DNA of 64,000 nucleotides from an uncultured Chloroflexota bacterium (GTDB taxonomy: Bacteria; Chloroflexota; UBA11872; VXNJ01): NCBI GenBank assembly GCA_913043205.1, contig CAJWLF010000001.1, forward strand, positions 1 to 64,000, given 5' to 3'. A model generated the notes under the pieces. It searched no databases. It had not been told where the DNA came from and worked only from the letters and a program-made list of their open reading frames with translations. The position numbers were made by a program, and so were the translations under genes. Positions 20,754 to 28,459 of the stretch are shown one piece after another (within the stretch, counting starts at the first letter, position 1; every line of letters starts with the position of its first letter).

Positions 20754-20999
20754 TTGACCTCTAGGGTTATAATCTCTGCTGGGTATGCGAAAGTCCCAAA
20801 CGGCTGGAAAAAGCTTCGGCCCGAGATGGACCTGTTTCGGTTCGTTAGACGGTCGGAGTTTTGTTGTCTATTACGGCAATGTCTACTGGTACTAGCAACT
20901 AAGTTGAACGCTCTCCCACTAATATCCGGAGATGCACAATTGTATAGGGTTAATGTGATCGAAGGAAATCATGTAGTGATCGGGCTGGAGATTGCCTAA
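20754..20999 (+). CDS. Unrecognised 81-residue basic protein between adk and infA
   Basis: Not recognised. The ORF track starts at TTG 20733, but TTG 20754 has GGAG 6 bases upstream and gives 81 residues beginning '[20 protein letters not shown]' and ending '[13 protein letters not shown]'. It is rich in Arg, Lys and Cys, and I see no clear catalytic motif, signal or membrane span. Its stop overlaps the infA TTG by 8 bases, like rplP/rpmC, which argues it is translated. Methionine aminopeptidase often occupies this place; there is no trace of its metal-ligand motifs. It could be a small RNA-binding or ribosome-linked protein, or chance coding. Confidence 0.5.
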   Translation: MTSRVIISAGYAKVPNGWKKLRPEMDLFRFVRRSEFCCLLRQCLLVLATKLNALPLISGDAQLYRVNVIEGNHVVIGLEIA

Positions 21000-21225
21000 A
21001 AAAGATGTTATTGAGGTAGAAGGAGTGGTTCGTGAATCGCTCCCGAATACGATATTTAAGGTTGAATTAGATAACGGTGTTACTGTGCTAGCGCACTTGT
21101 CTGGTCGTTTACGTATGCATTACATTCGGGTAGGAGCAGGTGATAGGGTACGTCTAGAAATGTCACCGTATGATTTGACTCGAGGAAGGATTACGTGGCG
21201 ACTTCCAGTGGGGGGACAGTCTTAG
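20992..21225 (+). CDS. infA: Translation initiation factor IF-1
   Basis: IF-1, 77 residues, an OB-fold that blocks the 30S A site during initiation. '(M)[20 protein letters not shown]', '[19 protein letters not shown]' and '[11 protein letters not shown]' are canonical. TTG start fits the family N-terminus although GGAG lies only one base upstream; GGG at 20982-20984 has better spacing. It overlaps the preceding small ORF by 8 bases. Confidence 0.97.
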   Translation: MPKKDVIEVEGVVRESLPNTIFKVELDNGVTVLAHLSGRLRMHYIRVGAGDRVRLEMSPYDLTRGRITWRLPVGGQS

Positions 21226-21260
21226 GCAACTTTACTGGGTTATGAAATAGATATGTTGAA

Positions 21261-21266
21261 TATAAT
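21261..21266 (+). promoter_or_regulatory. TATAAT box 7 bases before rpmJ
   Basis: Exact TATAAT at 21261-21266, with no convincing -35. The usual -10 to start-point distance would put transcription at or near the rpmJ ATG (21273), which has no Shine-Dalgarno. It may give a leaderless rpmJ-rpsM transcript, or be a chance match in an AT-rich gap. Confidence 0.3.
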
Positions 21267-21272
21267 TAAAGT

Positions 21273-21386
21273 ATGAAAATATCAGCGTCGGTAAAAAAGC
21301 GCTGCGATAAGTGCAAAATAATTAAGCGTCGTGGGATAGTTATGGTTATATGTGAAAATCGCAAGCATCGTCAGAAGCAAGGTTAA
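21273..21386 (+). CDS. rpmJ: 50S ribosomal protein L36 (bL36)
   Basis: L36, 37 residues, too short for the ORF track. It begins '[20 protein letters not shown]' and continues with '[13 protein letters not shown]'. The zinc ligands Cys11, Cys14, Cys27 and His32 are all present, so this is the zinc-binding form. It sits between infA and rpsM as usual. No ribosome site is visible before the ATG. Confidence 0.96.
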   Translation: MKISASVKKRCDKCKIIKRRGIVMVICENRKHRQKQG

Positions 21387-21393
21387 CTGAGAT

Positions 21394-21777
21394 ATGGCAA
21401 GAATTTCTGGTGTGGATGTTCCAATAGACAAACCGGTAGAGATAGCTTTGACCTATATTTTCGGCATCGGGCGGACCCGAAGTAAGAGGATTCTTGAGGT
21501 AGCGAGGGTTGATCCGGGTTCTCGTGTTAAGGATCTTGCAGAGGATGAACTAAGTAGAATTAGAGAAGTTATAGATGGTCAATACACGGTGGAAGGGGAG
21601 TTGCGCAGAGAAGTGGCTTTGAATATTGGAAGACTGCGAGAAATAGGTTGTTATCGTGGGGCAAGGCATCGTGCGAATCTTCCGGTTAGAGGTCAGCGAA
21701 CCCACACTAATGCTCGCACACGTAGAGGTCACAAGAAATCAATCGGTATACGAAAGAAAGTCATAAAGCGCGGTTAG
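21394..21777 (+). CDS. rpsM: 30S ribosomal protein S13 (uS13)
   Basis: S13, 127 residues, in the 30S head, forming bridges B1a/B1b and touching P-site tRNA. '[20 protein letters not shown]', '[15 protein letters not shown]' and '[18 protein letters not shown]' are typical. ATG 21394, 7 bases after rpmJ. Confidence 0.98.
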   Translation: MARISGVDVPIDKPVEIALTYIFGIGRTRSKRILEVARVDPGSRVKDLAEDELSRIREVIDGQYTVEGELRREVALNIGRLREIGCYRGARHRANLPVRGQRTHTNARTRRGHKKSIGIRKKVIKRG

Positions 21778-21792
21778 CGCGGAGGCAATAGT

Positions 21793-22176
21793 TTGGCAGA
21801 AAGACGAAGAAGACGTCGAGAAGCGCGTCTAGTGCCCGAAGGTCGGGCTTATATCAAGGCGACTTTTAATAATACAATCATTACCATTACGGATCCGGAA
21901 GGTGGTGTGTTGACTTGGGCGAGTGGCGGTACGGCAGGGTTTAAAGGATCTAGAAAAAGTACGCCTTATGCTGCCCAGGTTACCTCTGAAAAGGTTGGGC
22001 AGGAGGCGTTTGATATGGGGATGAGGAAAGTATCAGTATTTGTTAAGGGGCCAGGCAGTGGGCGAGATGCTGCGATACGAGCTTTACAGTCTGCAGGATT
22101 GAGAGTTGCTAGTATCGCCGATGTAACGCCGATTCCCCATAACGGCCCGCGAGCTCGAAAGAGGCGACGAATATGA
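21793..22176 (+). CDS. rpsK: 30S ribosomal protein S11 (uS11)
   Basis: S11, 127 residues, on the platform near the E-site mRNA. '[20 protein letters not shown]', '[20 protein letters not shown]' and '[18 protein letters not shown]' are diagnostic. TTG start with 'cggaggc' upstream. Confidence 0.98.
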   Translation: MAERRRRRREARLVPEGRAYIKATFNNTIITITDPEGGVLTWASGGTAGFKGSRKSTPYAAQVTSEKVGQEAFDMGMRKVSVFVKGPGSGRDAAIRALQSAGLRVASIADVTPIPHNGPRARKRRRI

Positions 22177-22218
22177 TATGTATGGTTGCAGTTTACCTAG
22201 ATTGGATGGGTGGCTGAT

Positions 22219-22851
22219 ATGGCACGTTATGCAGGACCCGTTTGCCGGTTATGTCGCCGTGAGGGAGTCAAGTTGTTTCTGAAAGCAGATAGGTGCTTCA
22301 CTCCTAAATGTGCGATAGATAAACGGAATACCCCTCCAGGAGCGCGTCGTAATCGCCCCCCGCGACAGAGGTCGACTAATTATGCGATGCAACTTAGGGA
22401 AAAACAGAAAATTCGTAGAACCTACGGTCTTATGGAAAAACAATTCAGACGTCATTATCGAGAGGCTGAACGTCAGATTGGCGAAACTGGGGTCAATTTA
22501 CTGTTATTACTGGAGTGCAGACTTGACAATGTGGTTTTTCGGATGGGATTCGCCTCATCTCGGAGACAAGCCAGACAGCTGGTAAACCATGGGCACTTCT
22601 TGGTGAATGGCAAGAAGTTGGATGTGCCTTCCGCCAGTCTTAATATCGGTGATGAAATATCGATACGGGTAAAAAGTCGAAAATTGGATGTGATACAAGT
22701 TTCCCAGGAGCGAGCATCTGATATTGGTAGGCCATCATGGGTAGAGGTCCAGCCGGAAAAGTTGGTTGGTAAAATCGTTGCGGTTCCTGAACGTGAAAAT
22801 ATAGACGTAGTAGTAAATGAACAGTTAATAGTGGAATATTACTCGCGATGA
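22219..22851 (+). CDS. rpsD: 30S ribosomal protein S4 (uS4), zinc form
   Basis: S4, 210 residues from ATG 22219 ('MARYAGPVCRLCRREG'). The ORF-track GTG 22210 adds only VAD. It initiates 16S assembly and helps form the mRNA entry channel. The N-terminal zinc finger is intact (Cys9, Cys12, Cys26, Cys31), then 'YGLMEKQFRRHYREAERQ' and an S4 RNA-binding domain 'RLDNVVFRMGFASSRRQARQ' 'LVNHGHFLVNG'. Confidence 0.98.
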   Translation: MARYAGPVCRLCRREGVKLFLKADRCFTPKCAIDKRNTPPGARRNRPPRQRSTNYAMQLREKQKIRRTYGLMEKQFRRHYREAERQIGETGVNLLLLLECRLDNVVFRMGFASSRRQARQLVNHGHFLVNGKKLDVPSASLNIGDEISIRVKSRKLDVIQVSQERASDIGRPSWVEVQPEKLVGKIVAVPERENIDVVVNEQLIVEYYSR

Positions 22852-22896
22852 CAGATTTCATGCTGGATCGTTTGTCGCGGCATTCGGAGGTCATTT

Positions 22897-23832
22897 TTGT
22901 CCGTTAATCAATTGAATCCAAGAATACAAATTGAAGAAAAAGAAGAGGATTATGGACGGTTTGTGATAGAGCCTCTACCTAGAGGGTATGGTCACACCAT
23001 TGGTAATCCGCTTCGGCGAGTGCTTTTATCGTCCCTGCCAGGGTCTGCTATTACCAGTGTGACCGTGGAAGGCGTGCTTCACGAATATGCAACACTCGAA
23101 TTTATGAGGGAAGATGTCGTTCAATTTATCCTCAATTTGAAAGATGTGAAGCTTCTTTTGCATGGTCCAGGTCCATATCAAGCTCGTATAGAAGTTGAGG
23201 GTCCTGGAGAAGTTACAGACGGCGATATTAAGACTAGTCCTGAAGTGGAAATAGTTCACCCGGAACATTATCTGGCAACTTTGGATAAAGGGGGGCCTCT
23301 TAGGGTTGATTTGACGATCAGGAGTGGCATCGGATATGTGGGGGCTGAAGAACAAAGCGACAGTGAAATCGGTGTCATTCCCGTGGATGCGCGTTTCACA
23401 CCTGTCACAAAAGTGCAATACAGTGTGGATCCTGCTCGTGTCGGGCAGTCTACGGACTACGACCGTCTTATGGTGCAAGTCTGGACCGATGGTAGTATCG
23501 CCCCGGATGATGCTATATCACGGGCCTCGACTATATTGACGGATTCATTCATACTGATGAGTCAAGTGGCTACGCCTGAGTTGTTCGAAGTTGTGGAAGA
23601 AGAAGAAGAGGAAGAGGAAATTGTTGAAATATCGACTCCTGTAGAGGATCTGCAATTGTCCAATCGGGCTTTAAATTGTCTGAAACGGCACGAGATTGAC
23701 ACTATAGAGCAACTGGATGCGATGGCTGAAGAGGAGCTTCAAGATTTGCGAGGTATGGGCGTTAAGCTTATTGATGAAATTCGCGAACGACTTGCAGAGC
23801 ACCGTGCCAGTGAAGCTGAGAGTAGTAAGTGA
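22897..23832 (+). CDS. rpoA: RNA polymerase alpha subunit
   Basis: Alpha subunit, 311 residues. The N-terminal dimerisation domain has 'GRFVIEPLPRGYGHTIGNPL' and 'RRVLLSSLPGSAITSV'; the C-terminal domain has 'LQLSNRALNCLKRHEIDTIE' and 'LRGMGVKLIDEIRERL' for UP-element and activator contact. The linker (about 230-245) is an unusual run of consecutive Glu residues. TTG 22897 start with GGAGG upstream. It overlaps rplQ by 4 bases (GTGA). Confidence 0.98.
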   Translation: MSVNQLNPRIQIEEKEEDYGRFVIEPLPRGYGHTIGNPLRRVLLSSLPGSAITSVTVEGVLHEYATLEFMREDVVQFILNLKDVKLLLHGPGPYQARIEVEGPGEVTDGDIKTSPEVEIVHPEHYLATLDKGGPLRVDLTIRSGIGYVGAEEQSDSEIGVIPVDARFTPVTKVQYSVDPARVGQSTDYDRLMVQVWTDGSIAPDDAISRASTILTDSFILMSQVATPELFEVVEEEEEEEEIVEISTPVEDLQLSNRALNCLKRHEIDTIEQLDAMAEEELQDLRGMGVKLIDEIRERLAEHRASEAESSK

Positions 23833-24179
23833 AACATAGGGCAAAAAGGCGCTCTCTTGGTAGATCGAATAGCCATCGCCGCGCTATGGTTCGTAACTTA
23901 GCTAGATCGCTTGTATTGCATGAGAAGATACGAACGACAGATTCCCGGGCTCGGGTGGTTCGTCCGCAGCTTGAGAAGCTGATTACACTTGCGAAACGGG
24001 GCGACTTGCATGCTCGCAGGCTTGCCTTTGCCAGGCTTCAAGATAAAGAGGCTGTTCACAAGTTGTTTGAAGATTTAGCTGATCGGTTTGCTGACCGTCC
24101 GGGCGGCTATACGAGGATGTATAAACTTGGGATGCGTTCAGGCGATGCTGCTTTGATGGTGCAATTGGAATTGGTATGA
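23829..24179 (+). CDS. rplQ: 50S ribosomal protein L17 (bL17)
   Basis: L17, 116 residues, near the exit tunnel. 'RSLGRSNSHRRAMVRNLARS', 'LVLHEKIRTTDSRARVVRPQ' and 'GGYTRMYKLGMRSGDAALM' are typical. GTG start overlapping rpoA; the stop overlaps truA (ATGA). The rpoA-rplQ pairing is universal in bacteria. Confidence 0.98.
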   Translation: MKHRAKRRSLGRSNSHRRAMVRNLARSLVLHEKIRTTDSRARVVRPQLEKLITLAKRGDLHARRLAFARLQDKEAVHKLFEDLADRFADRPGGYTRMYKLGMRSGDAALMVQLELV

Positions 24180-24982
24180 CAAACATGTGTCGTATCAAAG
24201 CTACAATCGAGTACACTGGCCAGCACTTTTCAGGGTTTCAATTGCAGGATGCGGATAGAACTGTTCAGGGAGTCTTAGAGGAAGCACTGTCAAATATAAC
24301 AGGGGGTTTTGTGAGGGTTGCGGGGGCTGGGCGTACAGATTCCGGTGTCCATGCTAAGGGTCAGGTGATAGCATTTGATTACCAAGGATCGCTCAGTCCG
24401 GACGATATAATGCGAGCTATGAATGCTAAGTTGCCGGATGATGTGGCAATGCTGGAATGTGTGATAGTGCCTGGTTCGTTCGACCCAAGAAGAGATGCCT
24501 CGCTTCGTGCTTATCAATATCGTATATTAAACCGGCCGTTTCCTTCAGCGTTTCGGAGATGGAACACTTGGCATGTGGCCAGGAACTTAGATGTTTCATT
24601 GATGAGTGCGGCCAGTAGGTTTTTTGTTGGGACACACGATTTTGCGTCATATATAAAGTCAGATGGCGGATCTACGGTGCGCTATATAAGCGACTGTGTC
24701 GTTTGGCAAGAGGGTGATGAAGTTGTCGTGAGGGTTAGAGGTAACGCTTTTGGTAGGCGGATGGTTCGAAGGATGGTCGGGGCTTTGACAAATGTCGGTT
24801 TACAGATTTGGGAGCCAGATGAGTTGGCTGAGACACTTGTACAACTTAATGGTGGTATGAATGGGCCCTCGGCTCCTGCTCATGGACTTACGCTGTTATC
24901 GGTCGAATACGGGAATCGTATTTCAATCGATAAATTATTTGAGGGAAATTTGCCTGATCTAGAGGAGGCCCAAGCTGTCTAG
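24176..24982 (+). CDS. truA: tRNA pseudouridine(38-40) synthase TruA
   Basis: TruA, 268 residues, converts U38-U40 of the tRNA anticodon arm to pseudouridine. The catalytic Asp55 lies in 'AGRTDSGVHAKGQVIAF'; other conserved parts are 'FDPRRDASLRAYQYRI', 'FVGTHDFASYIKSDG' and 'GNAFGRRMVRRMVGALTNVG'. ATG 24176 overlaps rplQ by 4 bases. The order rplQ-truA-rplM-rpsI is common in Gram-positive bacteria and Chloroflexota. Confidence 0.97.
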   Translation: MTNMCRIKATIEYTGQHFSGFQLQDADRTVQGVLEEALSNITGGFVRVAGAGRTDSGVHAKGQVIAFDYQGSLSPDDIMRAMNAKLPDDVAMLECVIVPGSFDPRRDASLRAYQYRILNRPFPSAFRRWNTWHVARNLDVSLMSAASRFFVGTHDFASYIKSDGGSTVRYISDCVVWQEGDEVVVRVRGNAFGRRMVRRMVGALTNVGLQIWEPDELAETLVQLNGGMNGPSAPAHGLTLLSVEYGNRISIDKLFEGNLPDLEEAQAV

Positions 24983-25406
24983 TACCCATGTTGTAAAAAG
25001 CAAGGACATTGTCCGTCGATGGTGGGTCATTGACGCATCTGGTAAGACACTTGGTCGAATGTCATCTGAGATTGCCAGGATGTTACAAGGTAAGAGCAAG
25101 CCTGATTACTCGCCACATTTGGAAATGGGTGATCATGTAGTTGTAATTAATGCTGCTTCTATCCATGTAACTGGACGAAAGAAGGAGCAAAAGTATTATT
25201 ATCGGCACAGTGGATATCCTGGAGGACTCAAAGAAATTACTTTGTCTAAACAACTGAGCAAACATCCCGATCGTGTTATTAAGTCGGCGGTCAAAGGCAT
25301 GATGCCGAGGACGGCTATTGGGCGTCATGCTATGTCGCGTCTTCATGTATATGCAGGGGAAGAACATCCTCATGCAGCGCAAAGGCCAGAGGTGTATGAA
25401 ATTTGA
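24975..25406 (+). CDS. rplM: 50S ribosomal protein L13 (uL13), apparently CTG-initiated
   Basis: L13, 143 residues, an early 23S assembly protein. The ORF track starts at ATG 25059 and loses the conserved '[20 protein letters not shown]'. The frame is open back to the TAG at 24960, with no ATG, GTG or TTG before 25059. CTG 24975 has a full AGGAGG six bases upstream and gives the normal family length. The start lies inside truA with an 8-base overlap. Later motifs: '[20 protein letters not shown]'-like '[20 protein letters not shown]' and '[18 protein letters not shown]'. Confidence 0.96.
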   Translation: MSSTHVVKSKDIVRRWWVIDASGKTLGRMSSEIARMLQGKSKPDYSPHLEMGDHVVVINAASIHVTGRKKEQKYYYRHSGYPGGLKEITLSKQLSKHPDRVIKSAVKGMMPRTAIGRHAMSRLHVYAGEEHPHAAQRPEVYEI

Positions 25407-25792
25407 GTGAGCAACGTTATTACTATGCTACTGGTCGTCGGAAGACTGCGGTAGCTCGAGTTAGACTTTATCCTGGTGATGGGGCAATAGTGGTAAATGG
25501 TCGTCCGATAGAAGATTATTTCCCTGTCGTTTTTCACCGTATACATGCATTAGAGCCTTTAAGCCATGCAAGTAATAGCTATCACGCGTCTGTGAAGGTG
25601 GTTGGTGGAGGGGTTGCTGGACAAGCTGGAGCTGTTAGGCATGGTTTGGCTAGAGCCTTGTGTGTCCATGATCCTGAATTGCGCTCCGATATTAAGCGGG
25701 CTGGTCTACTTACTAGAGATGCTCGGGCCAAGGAACGGAAAAAGCCTGGGCTTAAGAGAGCGCGGAAGGCACCTCAATTTACCAAGCGTTAG
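25403..25792 (+). CDS. rpsI: 30S ribosomal protein S9 (uS9)
   Basis: S9, 129 residues, whose C-terminal tail reaches P-site tRNA. '[20 protein letters not shown]', '[20 protein letters not shown]' and '[20 protein letters not shown]' 'KR' are the standard pattern ending in K-R. TTG start overlapping rplM by 4 bases. Last gene of the ribosomal block; scpB converges 25 bases beyond. Confidence 0.98.
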   Translation: MSEQRYYYATGRRKTAVARVRLYPGDGAIVVNGRPIEDYFPVVFHRIHALEPLSHASNSYHASVKVVGGGVAGQAGAVRHGLARALCVHDPELRSDIKRAGLLTRDARAKERKKPGLKRARKAPQFTKR

Positions 25793-25817
25793 GCTATATG
25801 GTATTTCGGGTGTTTGA

Positions 25818-26372
25818 CTAGATGTCGGTATTGGGAGGATGGTTATCGGCAAGTAATTCTTGGGAAGGAAGACTAGTGAGAGAGTCGATTCCGAAATACA
25901 TCAAAAAAGATGGGCTGGTTCCGTATAGCTGAGGCCTACCTATTCGATCCGATCTACCAATCATTTTAACGAGGCCTCTTGACAGCAAATTGGATAAAGA
26001 ACTGTCGCAATTAACACCGCGTATCCGTTCTAGGTCTCCCCGGGATACCGGTTGTCGATATGCAATAATCGCAAGAGTTTCAAGGCTGGCTTGAGTAAGT
26101 TTAGTGGTGGGGTCTAGGCCTAGTAGCTTTCGGCAGTATAGAGAAGCGTGTGGGTGGGAGACCATTCTGTATTTGCCTTGGTGTTCGATAATGTGTATGC
26201 CCCGACTTGCGTACTCCGATTGTAATTTGTGCAATCTGGCTTCTATTATGGCTGTGGTGCTGTCAAGTACTGAAGCTATGTCATCTGGCCCTAAATCTTC
26301 GTCACTTACGAACAATAAGGACTCAATGGCTTCCTCTAGTCCGAGGGAATGATCTGAACTGTGCTCAGTCAA
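25818..26372 (-). CDS. scpB: Segregation and condensation protein B
   Basis: ScpB, 184 residues, the winged-helix subunit of SMC-ScpAB condensin. 'LEEAIESLLFVSDEDLGPDD' and the second winged helix 'ASLETLAIIAYRQPVSRGDL' 'ERIRGVNCDSSLSNLLSRGL' 'VKMIGRSDRIGRPQLYGTSP' are the family signature. TTG start overlapping the scpA stop by 4 bases (TTGA). No smc gene lies in the window. Confidence 0.96.
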   Translation of the reverse strand: MTEHSSDHSLGLEEAIESLLFVSDEDLGPDDIASVLDSTTAIIEARLHKLQSEYASRGIHIIEHQGKYRMVSHPHASLYCRKLLGLDPTTKLTQASLETLAIIAYRQPVSRGDLERIRGVNCDSSLSNLLSRGLVKMIGRSDRIGRPQLYGTSPSFLMYFGIDSLTSLPSQELLADNHPPNTDI

Positions 26373-27118
26373 TTGTCAGCGCTTTCTATTTGTATAGGGC
26401 CGAATCCCTTTTTTTGCTTCAAGCGTATGTCACCGTTAGAAGCTAAATGGAGTACGGCTAAGAATGTGTATACCAACTCTAATGTTGAAGTGCAGTCGGC
26501 AGCAAGTGCAGCAAATCGCAAATCGTTTGCTATAACTATTTGTTTTCGGAGCGTTTCTATGCGGGCTTTTAGGTTGAATCTAGGAACTGGCGTGACGATG
26601 GTCGGAGGTGGTGAATTCAATCTGGTTATCATTGCTGTTAGAGCCTGCGTTAGCTGTTCAATGGTACCTGACTTGCTAACCGCTGTATAACTACCTAATT
26701 TTGGCTCGGCTATTCGAATGAATGAGGATCCGTTTTTCAATTGCATTTGAGATAACTCGTTGGCCATAATGCGAACTGTTCGGTACTCCCTCAGCCGGGC
26801 AGCTAGGTCATCTGCATCATCATCATCGTCTTCATCTTCCATATCCGTGCTAGGGAGAAGAGCTCTAGATTTTAGTAGTAAGAGATTAGCTGCAAGGGAG
26901 ATAAATTCGCTCGTAGCATCATTGTACGAGGCTGAAAGCAAATCAACAGCTTGCACGTATTGGGCCGTTACTGCTAAAACAGAAACGGATGTAATATCCA
27001 TGCCGTCTTTTTCGATAAGGTGTAGTAGTAGGTCGAATGGACCTTCGAATTGATCCAGGGAAACATTAAACCCTGATAAGGCGGAGTTTGGCGATCCGGT
27101 ACGCCATCCGGTCAACAA
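26369..27118 (-). CDS. scpA: Segregation and condensation protein A
   Basis: ScpA kleisin, 249 residues, bridges SMC heads. N-terminal 'FNVSLDQFEGPFDLLLHLIE' and 'DITSVSVLAVTAQYVQAVDL', then 'EFISLAANLLLLKSRALLPS', are canonical. A very acidic stretch (residues ~92-103, Glu/Asp only plus Ala) follows, and the C-terminal winged helix is 'STLELVYTFLAVLHLASNGD'. TTG start, overlapping the HD-domain gene by 7 bases. Confidence 0.96.
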   Translation of the reverse strand: MLTGWRTGSPNSALSGFNVSLDQFEGPFDLLLHLIEKDGMDITSVSVLAVTAQYVQAVDLLSASYNDATSEFISLAANLLLLKSRALLPSTDMEDEDDDDDADDLAARLREYRTVRIMANELSQMQLKNGSSFIRIAEPKLGSYTAVSKSGTIEQLTQALTAMITRLNSPPPTIVTPVPRFNLKARIETLRKQIVIANDLRFAALAADCTSTLELVYTFLAVLHLASNGDIRLKQKKGFGPIQIESADN

Positions 27119-27597
27119 CGGGAATCAACTTCTGCTAATAGGCGAGAGTCTGCGTCGAAAGGGGTTTCTTGATGAGAAACTAGCTCTATAACTCGTTTGT
27201 GGCTTCCCGCTAAATATAAGAATGATGCGCTTTCATTGGCATGTTGCGATAGAGAATAGATCTGGCCTCTAAATCCATGACGAGAATACCGATTCCAACT
27301 GGTTAAATGTTGAGGGATTAATGCTTTGGCGAGAACCAGTATCGTACGGTGAAGTACAGATGGCCTGCCCTTTCCTACGTCATGCAATAATGCAGCCTTG
27401 AGTAAATGAACGCTGTTGGGACGTCTGCTGGCAAGTTCTAGGTATACGGTTAATGAGTGATGTCTGTCGAAAGCGCTCATACGTTGGAATAGAGCTAATT
27501 CTTTTTGACTTAACAGTAAGACTGCTTCATTAGGCAGCGGTGGCGCATGTCGTATGGTGATTGCATTAATAAATTGAAGGATTCTATATCTAACCAT
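27112..27597 (-). CDS. Small HD-domain protein (putative phosphohydrolase)
   Basis: 161 residues with an HD-superfamily core: 'DRHHSLTVYLELASRRPN', the His-Asp pair in 'LLKAALLHDVGKGRPS', and a later 'HANESASFLYLAG'. Such proteins hydrolyse nucleotides or phosphodiesters with a metal (family knowledge); the substrate is unknown. No sensor or synthetase domain is attached. ATG at 27597, overlapping the M50 gene by 8 bases and scpA by 7, so it belongs to the M50-HD-scpA-scpB operon. Confidence 0.8.
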   Translation of the reverse strand: MVRYRILQFINAITIRHAPPLPNEAVLLLSQKELALFQRMSAFDRHHSLTVYLELASRRPNSVHLLKAALLHDVGKGRPSVLHRTILVLAKALIPQHLTSWNRYSRHGFRGQIYSLSQHANESASFLYLAGSHKRVIELVSHQETPFDADSRLLAEVDSRC

Positions 27598-28234
27598 TGA
27601 TCAATATATCAACCAATATGGTTGTGGGTTGTCCAACAAGTTGTCCAATAAAGTTAACCCCTAGCAGAGGACCAACGAACAAGAGAGCAATTAGAACTAT
27701 AGGTCCGTGTTTTCGGAAAGATTCTAGCTGAATTGCAGTGGAGCGATCTACGATGCCCAACAGCACGCTGAAACCGTCTAGAGGAGGTACTGGGATCATG
27801 TTGAATATTGCCAGCAATATATTTACTTGTATCAGCATAAAGATCAATAACGGAAAGAAGTCTCCTCCAAAATCATTGCCTCCCATGATGCTGCGTGCTA
27901 TCGGCGACAAAATGGCGGCGGATGCTAGATTGGAGGCAGGGCCTGCAATAGCCACGTAAGCCATTCCTTTTCGAGCTCCGCAAACGAAATTATGGGGATT
28001 TACTAGTACCGGTTTACCCCAGCCGAATCCTGCCAAAACTAAAAGTAAAGTTCCCATTGGGTCTAAGTGTCGCATGGGGTTTAACGTGATGCGTCCTTGT
28101 GTTTTTGGAGTGTGGTCTCCTAGCAGGTTTCCGACATAGGCATGAGCGAATTCATGTACTGTAATCGCGTATATGAATGCGATAATTAAGGCCAGAAACA
28201 AATCAGGGTTGTTAGAGGCGCTAACTAGGCCCAT
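27590..28234 (-). CDS. M50-family membrane metalloprotease (site-2 protease type)
   Basis: 214 residues with about five hydrophobic spans. The zinc motif 'TVHEFAHAYVGNLLGDHTPK' contains HExxH in a membrane helix, and the second conserved segment 'NMIPVPPLDGFSVLLGIVDR' supplies the PPLDG/NPDG-type Asp ligand. This matches the compact M50B rhomboid-independent proteases that cut membrane-anchored factors (family knowledge); the target is unknown. No PDZ domain. ATG 28234. Head of the operon running into scpAB. Confidence 0.9.
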   Translation of the reverse strand: MGLVSASNNPDLFLALIIAFIYAITVHEFAHAYVGNLLGDHTPKTQGRITLNPMRHLDPMGTLLLVLAGFGWGKPVLVNPHNFVCGARKGMAYVAIAGPASNLASAAILSPIARSIMGGNDFGGDFFPLLIFMLIQVNILLAIFNMIPVPPLDGFSVLLGIVDRSTAIQLESFRKHGPIVLIALLFVGPLLGVNFIGQLVGQPTTILVDILING

Positions 28235-28275
28235 TTATTGGCGGTCCCATGTCCCTTTTGATGCGCAATAGGATA

Positions 28276-28305
28276 TTGGAGTGAGATCGATGATCCAGTT
28301 ATAAA
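28276..28305 (+). promoter_or_regulatory. Weak candidate promoter for the TPR gene
   Basis: TTGGAG (28276-28281), 18-base spacer and TATAAA (28300-28305) in the 225-base gap between the divergent M50 and TPR genes. Match quality is moderate and assessed by eye. Confidence 0.3.
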
Positions 28306-28459
28306 TTTGTAAATCAACACATTTCATGCAATGAATCGTTATTCCTGCTTTCATACATCGTCTCATACAGTAATTTTAGAGGCTAATTGATTGTTGGGAT
28401 ACCATAGTAGCTTTGAGTGTCATTTCAAAATTGATGATCCTTGCAAAAGGGGGTTAGCA

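Noticed and set aside
20768-20773. TATAAT inside the unknown ORF before infA
   Set aside because: No -35 or extended TG at suitable distance; not called as a promoter.
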